The notes: generated by a model from the sequence alone, not told the origin. Counted from the stretch's first letter, positions 53,819 through 61,797 are shown. The stretch is 64,000 nucleotides of DNA from Aerococcus mictus (GCF_003286595.3 NZ_CP132985.1:310001-374000), one strand, 5' to 3'. Numbers and translations are program-made.

Positions 53819-54802
53819 CTAGTCGCTAACGAATTGTTGACTCCCAAAATGAATATTGGGGCTGACTAGGGCATGGATGTTTCCAGCGCTATCTTCCACT
53901 AAGAGCTGGCCTTGTTCATTAATCCCTTTTATTTTTCCAGTTTTATTGACCTGGTTTTCTTGGTAACTTACTTCTTTACCCAGACCCAGTAGGTGTTTCT
54001 TATAGGTGTCTAGAAATTCACCTTGGGCAAAGTGGTGATGGTAGGCCATAAAGCATTGGATCAGGTCAGCTAAGAATTGGTTAATATTAAAGTCTTTAGG
54101 CAAGTCTTTTCCAAAAAAGGTCCCAGCAATTTCCCTAATATCAGCCACTTTAGACAAGTCACCGGCTAAATTCAGACCCAAACCGATGACAATATAAGAC
54201 ACACTAGGAATCTCTAAGTCAGAGACCATTTCGCAAAGGATTCCGGCGGCCTTGTGACCTTGGTAGAAGAGATCGTTAACCCACTTGACCTGGATGGGTT
54301 CAGCTAAGTAACTCCCCAAAGTGTCGATCACGGCACTGGCCGCTAAGAGGGTGTAGAGAGGCACTTCAGCTGGGCTAGAACAATTGGGCTTCAGAGCCAA
54401 ACTGACATACAAGCCATCCTCTAAGGAAGAATAGAAACTTTTTCCTAGACGTCCCTTGCCGGCTGTTTGTTTTTGACTAGCACAAATAACCAAGTCATCT
54501 TGGTGTTGACTCTTATAGGCCTTGATATATTCATTGGTAGACCCAACTTCATCTAAAAGAATGAGCTTCCACTTGGCTTCCCCTTGGTCCAGGTAATAAG
54601 TCAATAGACTCTGGTTTAGCCGTTGGGGTAAGGCTTGAATCTGGTAGCCTTGCTTTCCAGATTCGATGACGAAGCCTTCCTTACGCAGGTTTTCAACCGC
54701 CTTCCATACTGCATTACGGGAGAGGTTGAGTTGGTCGGCTAGGACCTGGCCACTAAGGGGCGCTACCATAAGCTGTTCTAAAACCGCTTGACTGGTTGTC
54801 AT
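53819..54802 (-). CDS. birA: Bifunctional biotin ligase and biotin operon repressor
   Basis: The 327-residue protein has an N-terminal winged helix (about 1-65: LNLSRNAVWKAVENLRKEGF), the biotin ligase core with DEVGSTNEYIKAY, KQTAGKGRLGKSFYSS (biotinyl-AMP loop), QVKWVNDLFYQGHKAAGIL and a C-terminal SH3-like domain (about 280-327). It attaches biotin to carboxylases and represses biotin genes. The DNA-binding domain agrees with the operator found next to bioY. Confidence 0.95.
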   Translation of the reverse strand: MTTSQAVLEQLMVAPLSGQVLADQLNLSRNAVWKAVENLRKEGFVIESGKQGYQIQALPQRLNQSLLTYYLDQGEAKWKLILLDEVGSTNEYIKAYKSQHQDDLVICASQKQTAGKGRLGKSFYSSLEDGLYVSLALKPNCSSPAEVPLYTLLAASAVIDTLGSYLAEPIQVKWVNDLFYQGHKAAGILCEMVSDLEIPSVSYIVIGLGLNLAGDLSKVADIREIAGTFFGKDLPKDFNINQFLADLIQCFMAYHHHFAQGEFLDTYKKHLLGLGKEVSYQENQVNKTGKIKGINEQGQLLVEDSAGNIHALVSPNIHFGSQQFVSD

Positions 54803-54989
54803 GCAAGTATCTTCCTTTCTGAATAATCTTAACGAATAGCTATAAGCATTTTATATTTTACAAAGATCAGGATAATCTTGTCAACTTATTTTTAATAAAG
54901 GGTGACGCAAGCGATAGGCTAACCATATCATTTTAAAGACCTCTTTGATCGTGTTAAAATGGGAATATAAGATAAAAGGAGGAAAAGTT

Positions 54990-55187
54990 ATGTCAGAAAA
55001 ATTTGATCAAATTAAGGGTAAAGTTAAAGAAACCGCTGGAAAAGTATTTGATGACAAAGAAACCGAAAACGAAGGCAAGACTGAAGATCTATCTGCCCAA
55101 GCTAAAGAAGCAGTTAACGATGTGAAGGACTCCGTAAAGGGAGCAGTTGATGGAGTTAAGAATAGCTTTTCAGAAGACAAAGAATAA
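54990..55187 (+). CDS. CsbD-family small stress protein
   Basis: The 65-residue acidic, lysine-rich protein begins MSEKFDQIKGKVKETAGKVF and matches the CsbD family, small helical proteins often induced by general stress and of unknown biochemical function. AGGAGG lies just before ATG 54990; the longer in-frame ORF from 54945 has no ribosome site. Monocistronic with a terminator. Confidence 0.88.
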   Translation: MSEKFDQIKGKVKETAGKVFDDKETENEGKTEDLSAQAKEAVNDVKDSVKGAVDGVKNSFSEDKE

Positions 55188-55213
55188 GAAGTACAGATAA
55201 ATTTATCATTTAA

Positions 55214-55246
55214 AAGAGCCTGGGACAAAAGTCTCAGGCTCTTTTT
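55214..55246 (+). terminator. Intrinsic terminator after the CsbD gene
   Basis: AAGAGCCTGGGAC (55214-55226) and GTCTCAGGCTCTT (55231-55243) form the stem, followed by TTT. Bases 55247-55407 hold no gene that can be supported. Confidence 0.88.
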
Positions 55247-55407
55247 CTTCCAGTTGCTATAGCTGTTCGAAGCGTTAGCGAGTTACAGATATAGTATGCG
55301 TAGCGATTCAAGTCTCTGACGGCGTCCTCTCATCCTTATAACTGAGCTTTTCCCAGTTTTCTCCAGCGATTTCGTCCTTTGGTGTGACTGTCACACTCTA
55401 CTTATTG

Positions 55408-56955
55408 TTAATCTTTATTCATAGAGTGGATATATTTTTTACTAGCGGCTAAATCGTCTTCATCTAACAAGATCTTGACCGTATCTAGGGCTTGGAGTGT
55501 GGTATCACCATGTGGAGTGATACTTTGCCCCTTACGTTCAATATTTAAGAGCAGGGCACTAGGCGGAAAGGCTAAGGCTTTGACGGCTAGCTGGTTGAAT
55601 TGGGAGAGGACACTCACTTGATAAGTCAGGCTAATTTTTTTCTTGGTGAGTTTTGTCGCTGCTTTGTCCTGCATCCGTTCATAAAGGCTTTCATAAATAG
55701 GTGCCAGGCCCAGTCTTTCGCAGATGATATAGGCAAGGGCAGCCACAATGGCCAAGGGTAGGAGGTTGTTGAGATTGCCTACCATTTCCACTACGAGAAT
55801 GATAGAAGTTAAGGGGGAACGCACCACAGCCGTTAGAACCCCAACCATGCCTAAAACCATGAAATTAGTTAATAAGGCTGAATCAATAGGAAGAAAAAGT
55901 TGAATAAGCATAAAAACGCTGGCTCCACTGAGGCAACCAATGGCTAAGGTGGGAAGAAAAATCCCACCAGGAACCCCTGTGCTATAGCAAAAAGCGGTGA
56001 AAAAAATCTTGGCAAAGAGAATGACTAGGAGGAACTTCAGGGAAAAGGGCTGGGCGATAAAGTCAAAAACCAGTTCATGCCCTGACCCGGTTATCCAAGA
56101 AAAACCATAGGAAACTAAAGCAGCCAATAGGAAACCGACCATCACCCGGTGAATTATTTTTGGAAAAAACTTTTGCATGGTGGTTTGCAAGGCTAAAAGT
56201 GACTTGGAAAAGCAATAGCCGATAACAGCAGAGGCTATCCCCAAAAGGATAAGAGCAAAATAAAGTTTCAAGGGAAAGCTTTCTGGTGTTTTTAGGGCAA
56301 AGGAGGGTTGTAAACCAAATAGCGATTTAGAGATCAAGTCAGCTAAGATGGCTGAAATCAGGGCGGGAATTAAGATAAAGGAAGAAATACTCTTATGAAT
56401 CTCTTCTAATACAAATAAGCTCGCCGCAATTGGAGCATTAAAGGCAGCTGCTAAACCGGCAGCGGCCCCGGCGGTAATTAAGAGGCGAGTGTCTTCGGGG
56501 CTAGTCTGGCGCTTTTTACTGTAACCCTTAGCCACAGCCGCCCCGATTTGAATTGAAGGGCCCTCGCGTCCTAAAGACATCCCGCTAATAATGGCAAAAA
56601 GACCCCCTACAAATTTTGACAATAATAAGGAAAGAACCGGCATATTAAATTGCCCCAGCAATTCCCCAGTCACCTGAGGGATGCCACTGCCTCCAGAGAG
56701 GGGGGACCGTTTTAATAAGTAGCCGGTAACCCAGGCCATGAGGATGACCGTAATAATAGTTATAGCGATAAAGCTTAAATGAATTTGGCTAAAGAGCCAA
56801 GTGTGCCACTGGGAAGCATAGCCTAATAAATAGCGGTAGAGGACTGCGAAGAATCCCGCTAAGGCTCCTACGGCAATGGCCTCGATGATTGAGAGGGCGT
56901 GTGACTTAGCCACTTCGGTCTGCAATTTATTGGCTTTAAATGGACTTGTTTTCAC
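55408..56955 (-). CDS. ClC-type chloride/proton transporter with TrkA-C domain
   Basis: The 515-residue protein has about 16 membrane helices and all ClC filters: SGGSGIPQVTG, GREGPSIQIGAAVAKG (gating glutamate kept) and YSTGVPGGIFLPTLAIG; the C-terminal 85 residues after the last helix look like a TrkA-C ligand domain (SLTYQVSVLSQFNQLAVKAL). The kept glutamate favours H+/Cl- or H+/F- exchange over a channel. The start is GTG 56955 with AAGG upstream. Confidence 0.92.
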   Translation of the reverse strand: MKTSPFKANKLQTEVAKSHALSIIEAIAVGALAGFFAVLYRYLLGYASQWHTWLFSQIHLSFIAITIITVILMAWVTGYLLKRSPLSGGSGIPQVTGELLGQFNMPVLSLLLSKFVGGLFAIISGMSLGREGPSIQIGAAVAKGYSKKRQTSPEDTRLLITAGAAAGLAAAFNAPIAASLFVLEEIHKSISSFILIPALISAILADLISKSLFGLQPSFALKTPESFPLKLYFALILLGIASAVIGYCFSKSLLALQTTMQKFFPKIIHRVMVGFLLAALVSYGFSWITGSGHELVFDFIAQPFSLKFLLVILFAKIFFTAFCYSTGVPGGIFLPTLAIGCLSGASVFMLIQLFLPIDSALLTNFMVLGMVGVLTAVVRSPLTSIILVVEMVGNLNNLLPLAIVAALAYIICERLGLAPIYESLYERMQDKAATKLTKKKISLTYQVSVLSQFNQLAVKALAFPPSALLLNIERKGQSITPHGDTTLQALDTVKILLDEDDLAASKKYIHSMNKD

Positions 56956-57005
56956 TTTTCAGCCTTCTTTCTAGAGAGTTAATCACCTCAGACGATATCA
57001 CTTCC

Positions 57006-57014
57006 ATTATAGCA
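57006..57014 (-). promoter_or_regulatory. Extended -10 promoter of the ClC gene
   Basis: On the minus strand this reads TGCTATAAT, about 51 bases before the GTG start. Confidence 0.55.
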
Positions 57015-57155
57015 AGGCTATCAAGACGACATGAAGAATCTCACTTAGAGGTATTCAGAACGATTGAGGAGAAGTCAGGCTAATTATAAATAAAATGAGG
57101 AAAAGCCCTGGATTGCATCGATCTATTTCGCAAAAAAGACAGGAAATGTTTCAAT

Positions 57156-57184
57156 ATTACAAAGTATATTACAGAAATATTACA
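57156..57184 (-). promoter_or_regulatory. Three TGTAAT repeats, WalR-like, minus orientation
   Basis: On the minus strand TGTAAT-N5-TGTAAT (57184-57168) fits the WalR box TGTWAH-N5-TGTWAH, and a third TGTAAT lies 6 bases further (57161-57156). It is about 200 bases upstream of the ClC start codon and 260 bases upstream of the LysM-CHAP gene, so its target is unclear. Apart from this and the next two sites, 56956-57441 shows no gene. Confidence 0.5.
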
Positions 57185-57338
57185 GAGCTAAGGAATAATT
57201 TCTCTCAAAAAACGACTTGAAGAAAAAAGTCCCCCAGGAAAGCGGCCATAGCAATATTTAATAATTCTTTAAAAAGATATGGCCTATAAAAGATAAGCTT
57301 TTAATTTTTCACTAAGAAGGCGAAAATGAAATAATTTG

Positions 57339-57355
57339 TAATCGACTTGTTACCC
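57339..57355 (+). promoter_or_regulatory. WalR box of the LysM-CHAP gene
   Basis: TGTAAT-CGACT-TGTTAC is a perfect match to TGTWAH-N5-TGTWAH. It ends 19 bases before TATAAT (57375-57380), so it overlaps the -35 position, as in WalR-activated promoters. The downstream gene encodes a wall hydrolase, the standard WalR target class. Confidence 0.8.
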
Positions 57356-57441
57356 AAAAAAATTCCCCAGCATATATAATAGATATTGTGAATAAATAGA
57401 TTTTAATAAATTTTAAAAATTTCTGGGGGTAAAACAGAATT

Positions 57442-58863
57442 ATGAAAAAGACAAAGAAAATCATGTTAGGAACATCTGTACTGACTTCGGCGGCCTTGGC
57501 AGCTGTTATCGCTCCAAATGTTGACGCGGCTGAATATACCATTAAGGTAGGGGACACTCTATCTGAATTAGCACTTCAATTTAATACCACTATTGAAGAA
57601 TTACGTGACGGTAACAACATTGAAGATGTTAACCTTATCTTTGCTGGGGAAACCTTAGACGTTCCTTCTGCAGAAACTCCTCAAGTTTCTAATAAAAAAG
57701 AAGTTAAAGCTGAAAAACCAGCACCAGCTGCAAAAACCACTACTAGCCAAACTTCAGATGCTAATGGCGTTTATACTGTTGTTGCTGGAGACACTTTAAA
57801 CAAGATTGCTGCTGAGTTTAACACCACTGCTCAAGCCATTCGTGACTTGAACGGTTTACGAGGGGATTTAATCTTAATTGGTCAACAATTACAAGTGAAG
57901 GTGGCTTTACAAGAAAGCCCAGCGCCAGTTGCTGAATACCAAGCAGCTCCTCAAGACCAAGTGGTTGAAGAAAAAATCGCTTATGAACTTCCTGAAGTGA
58001 CTGCTAATGAAGGTCACGTAGAAGAAAGCGCAAGCCCAGTTGAAGCACCAGCAACTCCAGAAGTGGCAGAAGCTGAAGTAGCTCCTAAAGCAGAAGTTGT
58101 TGAAGCAGAAGTAGCTAGCCCAGCTCCAGCCAAAGAAGTAAAAGCAGAAGCAGCTGTAGATGCTGAAGCTGCTCAAGCCAAAGAAGCTGCTGAAAAAGCT
58201 CAAGCAGAACAAGCGCAAGCCCAAGCTGCTAAGGAAGCCGAAGCGCAAAAGGCTGCTCAAGCTCAAGCAGAACAAGCAGCCAAAGAAGCGGAAGCCCAAA
58301 AAGCTGCCCAAGCTGCTAAGGAAGCTGAAGCGCAAAAGGCCGCTCAAGCTGCTAAGGAAGCTGAAGAACAAAAGGCCGCTGAAGCTGCTAAACAAGCTGA
58401 AATTGAAAAGGCTCAATTACAAGCCCAAACTTACCAAGCAGCCAACACCCAAGTTCAAGCTCAACCAGTAAGCACAAACAATGCGACTGTCTTATCTGCT
58501 TACGATGGGAGTGTTGACCCACGTGGTTTAGCTCCAGCGGGACAATGTACTTATTATGTCATCAACCGTCTACATGCCTTAGGTAAACCAGTTCCTGGTC
58601 CTATGGGTAACGCTAACCAATGGGCATATACTGCAAGTAATCATGGTATCCCCGTATCAAATAAACCAACCGTCGGCTCTGTGGTTTCCTTCCCAGCCGG
58701 GGTTGCAGGTGCCTCTGGTTATGGCCACGTTGCCTTTGTTGAAGGGGTTAACCCAGATGGTTCCATCCGTATTTCAGAAATGAACTTCGGTGGTTCACCA
58801 AACGTGACTTACCGTACCGTTGATGCTGGTTCTGCAGCAGCGTCATCCTACATCCACTTCTAA
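57442..58863 (+). CDS. Secreted peptidoglycan hydrolase, two LysM domains and CHAP
   Basis: The 473-residue protein has a signal peptide (about 1-29, cleavage near VDAAEY), LysM 1 (about 31-74, YTIKVGDTLSELALQFNTT), LysM 2 (about 108-152, YTVVAGDTLNKIAAEFNTT), an Ala/Glu/Lys/Gln-rich linker with 12-residue repeats, and a C-terminal CHAP amidase/endopeptidase domain (about 360-473) with the catalytic cysteine in PAGQCTYYVINRL and histidine in GYGHVAFVEG. It is related to SagA/COG3942 hydrolases that cut stem peptides or septal peptidoglycan. A WalR box in its promoter fits control by wall homeostasis. Confidence 0.93.
   Translation: MKKTKKIMLGTSVLTSAALAAVIAPNVDAAEYTIKVGDTLSELALQFNTTIEELRDGNNIEDVNLIFAGETLDVPSAETPQVSNKKEVKAEKPAPAAKTTTSQTSDANGVYTVVAGDTLNKIAAEFNTTAQAIRDLNGLRGDLILIGQQLQVKVALQESPAPVAEYQAAPQDQVVEEKIAYELPEVTANEGHVEESASPVEAPATPEVAEAEVAPKAEVVEAEVASPAPAKEVKAEAAVDAEAAQAKEAAEKAQAEQAQAQAAKEAEAQKAAQAQAEQAAKEAEAQKAAQAAKEAEAQKAAQAAKEAEEQKAAEAAKQAEIEKAQLQAQTYQAANTQVQAQPVSTNNATVLSAYDGSVDPRGLAPAGQCTYYVINRLHALGKPVPGPMGNANQWAYTASNHGIPVSNKPTVGSVVSFPAGVAGASGYGHVAFVEGVNPDGSIRISEMNFGGSPNVTYRTVDAGSAAASSYIHF
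58225..58413 (+). repeat. 36-bp-type tandem repeats in the hydrolase linker
   Basis: About five imperfect copies encode AAKEAEAQKAAQ-like units of 12 residues; the first and second are separated by a short QAEQ insert. Such repeats change copy number by slippage and set the reach between LysM and CHAP domains. Confidence 0.75.
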
Positions 58864-58873
58864 TTAAACAAGT

Positions 58874-58910
58874 AATAAAAAACGAGTGTTTACCCCACTC
58901 GTTTTTTATT
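58874..58910. terminator. Intrinsic terminator after the LysM-CHAP gene
   Basis: AATAAAAAACGAGTG and CACTCGTTTTTTATT pair around a 7-base loop, with T and A tracts on both sides. Confidence 0.92.
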
Positions 58911-58941
58911 TAGTCAATTTTTGTGGCAGACACATGATTAT

Positions 58942-58977
58942 AAGCGAGCTTTTGGCATCACCAAGACTCGCTTTTTT
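58942..58977 (+). terminator. Second terminator-like hairpin, plus orientation
   Basis: AAGCGAG (58942-58948) and CTCGCTTTTTT (58967-58977) form a 7-bp stem with a T tract 32 bases after the previous terminator. It may end a very short transcript or back up the first terminator. Confidence 0.6.
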
Positions 58978-59047
58978 GCTTAGAAGCCATGTGAGAGGTC
59001 AGAAATAAAAGGGCTGGCATTGGTTTTTCACCCTTTTCACGGTATAA

Positions 59048-59135
59048 TGTATAATTATACAAGGAACGCCTTAAAACCATTGATACGACAAGTTTTCATA
59101 GTTTTCAAATCGCGAAAGGTAGCAAAAAAGTAGCA
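59048..59135. other. Integrase-proximal region, probable element end (attachment side)
   Basis: TGTATAATTATACA (59048-59061) is a perfect palindrome, and GTAGCA occurs twice 11 bases apart (59119 and 59130) just downstream of the integrase stop, like integrase arm sites. The chromosome-element border should lie near here, but the core repeat cannot be named with only one end visible. Confidence 0.35.
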
Positions 59136-59136
59136 T

Positions 59137-60240
59137 TTAGAACTCAATTTCATTAATTTTATTGGATAAATCGTCCTTCATTTTTGGGCTGAAGTGACCG
59201 TAAATTTGATCAATCATTGTGGTGTCCTCGTGGCCAACTTGCTTGGCGATTAATTTTGCTGGCACATAATTTTCAACCATGCGTGTGATGTAAGTATGCC
59301 TAAAAATATGTGTTGTGATTTTCTTTGGAAAGTCTATTGTTTTTAAATAATCATTGGCACTGGTTAAGGTGTATGGCGTTAAATTAGGTTTGAATATCAA
59401 AAGGTCGGTCTCGCCATGTAACTTAATCAGACCCTTTCTGCGTTCCAATATCTCGTCAAAAAGTTTAGCCAACTGGAGGTTATAAGCCGTGGTTCTAATT
59501 TTGCCGCCTTTAGGTAAATCGTAATCTCTTTTAGGATAAATATATTGGCGGTTAACAAGTATCTTCCGATCGTCAAAATCAATTTGTGGAAGTGATAGAG
59601 CAGTTGCTTCATTGAAACGCATCCCTGTATACATTTGAATTTTAAATAGATATACATATTGCATCAGGTTACGGTCTTCCAGTGCAGCAAAAACTTTTTC
59701 CGCTTCATCAGGTTCTAAGTATTTGTCTGTTAAAGCTGTTTTCTTAGGCATGTTAATCTTAGGCACTTTGAGATCTTCAACAGGGAATCGCTTATCAAAG
59801 AAACCATAATCATATCCAAAGATTAAAATGAGTTTAATCACATTCAAGCGCATTAATAATGTATTATAAGCTTGCCCTTCATTTAGATAACCCAATAAAA
59901 TATTATTGATAAAAGGAGCGGTTAGCTTTTTAATCTTCGTGTCACCCAATTTCCTTACTAACACATTGACTTGTGATTCATAAATCGACTTTGTCGCTAA
60001 GGTTAATTCTGACTGTTTCATGACTTCCACCCATTTGTGCGCTAGTTTAGAAAAGCCAATGTCAGACGAACTTGTTTGTTTCTTATGAATCTTTTCACCG
60101 AGAATTTGTTTCGCTGTATTATGTGCCTGTGGACTATCTTTAGTGAGGGTGGTGGACACATATTTGGTTTTACCTGTCAAGCGATCTTTATAACGTTCGG
60201 TGTATTTAAATTTCCCATTATTTTGTTGTACAACCCACAC
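59137..60240 (-). CDS. int: Tyrosine recombinase (phage-type integrase)
   Basis: The 367-residue protein has an N-terminal AP2-like arm-binding region (WVVQQNNGKFKYTERYKDRLTGK), a SAM-like core-binding domain (about 55-160) and a catalytic domain with the arginine in YTGMRFNEATAL, HIFRHTYITRM and the tyrosine in IDQIYGHFSP. It integrates and, with a partner, excises the element. GTG 60240 is preferred because AAGGAG lies 8 bases upstream and relatives begin in the same way; GTG 60249 overlaps the site. Confidence 0.93.
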   Translation of the reverse strand: MWVVQQNNGKFKYTERYKDRLTGKTKYVSTTLTKDSPQAHNTAKQILGEKIHKKQTSSSDIGFSKLAHKWVEVMKQSELTLATKSIYESQVNVLVRKLGDTKIKKLTAPFINNILLGYLNEGQAYNTLLMRLNVIKLILIFGYDYGFFDKRFPVEDLKVPKINMPKKTALTDKYLEPDEAEKVFAALEDRNLMQYVYLFKIQMYTGMRFNEATALSLPQIDFDDRKILVNRQYIYPKRDYDLPKGGKIRTTAYNLQLAKLFDEILERRKGLIKLHGETDLLIFKPNLTPYTLTSANDYLKTIDFPKKITTHIFRHTYITRMVENYVPAKLIAKQVGHEDTTMIDQIYGHFSPKMKDDLSNKINEIEF

Positions 60241-60342
60241 TTTTATCACTCCTTATGTTAAAATTGGGTATAGAAAAAAAGCCCACTTACCTTTTACATT
60301 CCTTAAGTGTTGGATTTTTTTCTTAATATTTCTTTATCTCAG

Positions 60343-60385
60343 CTCCACTCTTGACTCGCCAAAGTTATGAGAGTGGGGCTTTTTT
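60343..60385 (+). repeat. Hairpin repeat copy 1 (terminator-like on the plus strand)
   Basis: CTCCACTCT (60343-60351) pairs with AGAGTGGGG (60370-60378), followed by CTTTTTT. A nearly identical element lies at 62735-62776. All visible genes here are on the minus strand, so its T tract is on the unexpected strand. Confidence 0.75.
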
Positions 60386-60401
60386 ATTGTCAACAAAATT
60401 G

Positions 60402-60809
60402 CTATTTTGTGAAAGCATCTATAATATTCGGAAGTTGATTAATCACAGCAACGATAATCGTACCGATTGTTCCGACTATCACTAGCCATACACTATATTT
60501 AGTTTTGATAACCTCTTCACGGTTGTTTGCCACAGATTTCTCTAAAGAATTAAATTGATCATCAATAGAGTTAAAGTGAGAATCTAACTGTTTTTCTACG
60601 CTATTCGCTAATAATTCTTTCTGTTCCTGATATCGTTTTTCTGAGCGCTCTTCACGTTCACGCATATCATCCTTTAATTCCTTAAAAAGAATATCAAATT
60701 TATCCATACCCTCGTCCTCCTTCAAGTCTATTTTATCATTTTCAGGAAGTTTTCTGGCTTGAAATTCATCTTTATCAGGAAAATCAACAATGTTATTACT
60801 CATAGTCAT
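60402..60809 (-). CDS. Unknown phage-type protein: coiled coil plus C-terminal membrane anchor
   Basis: The protein of about 135 residues is not recognised. It is charged and helical (about 20-100, many E/K/R/Q, likely coiled coil: ELKDDMREREERSEKRYQEQ) and ends with a single hydrophobic segment (about 107-128, YSVWLVIVGTIGTIIVAVI), like small phage membrane proteins with a cytosolic coiled coil. It overlaps the preceding gene, and the start is uncertain between ATG 60809 and 60803. Its position between integrase and repressor suggests a lysogenic-conversion or exclusion gene, which is inference only. Confidence 0.6.
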   Translation of the reverse strand: MTMSNNIVDFPDKDEFQARKLPENDKIDLKEDEGMDKFDILFKELKDDMREREERSEKRYQEQKELLANSVEKQLDSHFNSIDDQFNSLEKSVANNREEVIKTKYSVWLVIVGTIGTIIVAVINQLPNIIDAFTK

Positions 60810-61302
60810 CACCAGTTATAATAGGCAACTTTGTTTTATATAAGAAATTATTAGAAACGGAGCTTGCTTCTATATATTCTTCCATAGTTTCTATTTTCTC
60901 AGACGAGTAGAATACAACTACTTCTATGTAAGAACTCTTTAAATCTAAAGTAATAATTTCTTCTTTGTATTTTTTGATTAAATCATTATCCAGCAATCGG
61001 ATAAGTAAACTAGTCTTTTCATTGCCATCAATCAAAGTTTTCTCTGAAATGTTATATGATAGATGATTAAGGATGATACGGTCTTTATCACCTAGAGTAT
61101 ATATGAGTGAAACATTTAGAAAAAAATCAATTGATTCTTCAGGGTGCTTGGTGTACTGTAAAGCACTTAGCCCGACTTCTAATAATATACTGGAAATGTT
61201 ATCAATATTTAAGATCGAAGTAATTCTATGTGAAGGGGTGGTATTAACGTGATCATATAGCCCTACATAGTTAATAACAGGCGTAAAATTATAATGAGCC
61301 AT
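60796..61302 (-). CDS. Unknown 168-residue protein of the integrated element
   Basis: The product is not recognised. It is acidic, with no signal or membrane segment, and contains alternating beta and helix patterns (SSILLEVGLSALQYTKHPEE, LDLKSSYIEVVVFYSS). GGAGATAG precedes the ATG, and the 3' end overlaps the next gene by about 14 bases, so the pair is probably cotranslated. Base composition is AT-richer than the chromosomal genes to the left, in keeping with acquisition by transfer. Confidence 0.6.
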   Translation of the reverse strand: MAHYNFTPVINYVGLYDHVNTTPSHRITSILNIDNISSILLEVGLSALQYTKHPEESIDFFLNVSLIYTLGDKDRIILNHLSYNISEKTLIDGNEKTSLLIRLLDNDLIKKYKEEIITLDLKSSYIEVVVFYSSEKIETMEEYIEASSVSNNFLYKTKLPIITGDDYE

Positions 61303-61305
61303 TTT

Positions 61306-61509
61306 CTATCTCCTATCTATTTTATTTTTTAACTTCTTTGCATATTCTGTGAGTTTAATGGCATTATCTAATGACATCTTCCCAATGGGGGTTATTTTGT
61401 TTGCATAGTTTGATAAGGTGTTTTGACTGATGCCTACTTCTTTAGAGATGCGATAGCGACTTTCGCTAGTGATGAGATGGTAGAGCTCCTCCTTTGATAA
61501 AATTTCCAT
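61306..61509 (-). CDS. Small HTH protein (antitoxin or regulator-like)
   Basis: The 67-residue protein begins MEILSKEELYHLIT and has a helix-turn-helix (YRISKEVGISQNTLSNYANK, about 22-41) followed by a basic helical end (AKKLKNKIDRR). AAGGAG lies 9 bases before ATG 61509 and inside the end of the upstream small ORF, so translation is coupled. Cro/antitoxin-like by size; partner unknown. Confidence 0.65.
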   Translation of the reverse strand: MEILSKEELYHLITSESRYRISKEVGISQNTLSNYANKITPIGKMSLDNAIKLTEYAKKLKNKIDRR

Positions 61510-61511
61510 AA

Positions 61512-61601
61512 TTATAATCTCCTTAACCAAATAATAATATTAATGAGTAATAGGATAAGCCAAAAAGTAATTCTTAAATTTTGCTTTTTGATTTTATTCA
61601 T
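61512..61601 (-). CDS. 29-residue small membrane peptide ORF
   Basis: ATG 61601 to TAA 61512 encodes a peptide with a basic start (MNKIKKQNLR) and one hydrophobic segment (FWLILLLINIIIWL). AAAGGAAG lies 7 bases upstream. Its stop is two bases from the next ATG and it contains the next gene's ribosome site, a layout typical of real phage small genes. Function unknown. Confidence 0.5.
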   Translation of the reverse strand: MNKIKKQNLRITFWLILLLINIIIWLRRL

Positions 61602-61662
61602 TGCAATCTTCCTTTCAATCAATTAAAATGAAAGGGAAGGAAGGTCAACTTCCCTTCACAAT

Positions 61663-61797
61663 TTAATCGTTAAGTAGCGAGTGGATTAAGTTGTATACGG
61701 TAGACACTATTGTGATTAGTTTTGCGGCTAGTTCAATGGTGTCTTTTCTTTTTGCTCTTTTTTTCTTCTTCCTATATTCAGCTTGAGTTATTTTCAT
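61663..61797 (-). CDS. 44-residue small basic ORF
   Basis: ATG 61797 to TAA 61663 encodes a peptide starting MKITQAEYRKKKKRAKRKD, then a helical hydrophobic half (TIELAAKLITIVSTVYNLIH). AAGGAGGGG lies just upstream, a very strong ribosome site. A hairpin (GGGAAG ... CTTCCC, about 61630-61660) follows the stop. Function unknown; membrane association is possible. Confidence 0.55.
   Translation of the reverse strand: MKITQAEYRKKKKRAKRKDTIELAAKLITIVSTVYNLIHSLLND

Noticed and set aside
55247-55407. Possible mobile repeat after the CsbD terminator
   Set aside because: The sequence looks non-coding, but no second copy exists in the window and no terminal repeats were found.
57907-58416. Long minus-strand open frame (169 codons) opposite the hydrolase linker
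   Set aside because: It is the complement of the low-complexity Ala/Glu/Lys linker, has Ser/Phe-rich nonsense composition and no ribosome site.
58160-58471. Lysine-rich plus-strand frame of 103 codons inside the hydrolase gene
   Set aside because: Out-of-frame reading of the tandem repeats of the real LysM-CHAP gene.
59048-59061. ArgR box TGTATAATTATACA near the integrase
   Set aside because: It resembles an arginine-box palindrome, but no arginine gene is near and it overlaps AT-rich promoter-like sequence, so it is listed only as a palindrome.
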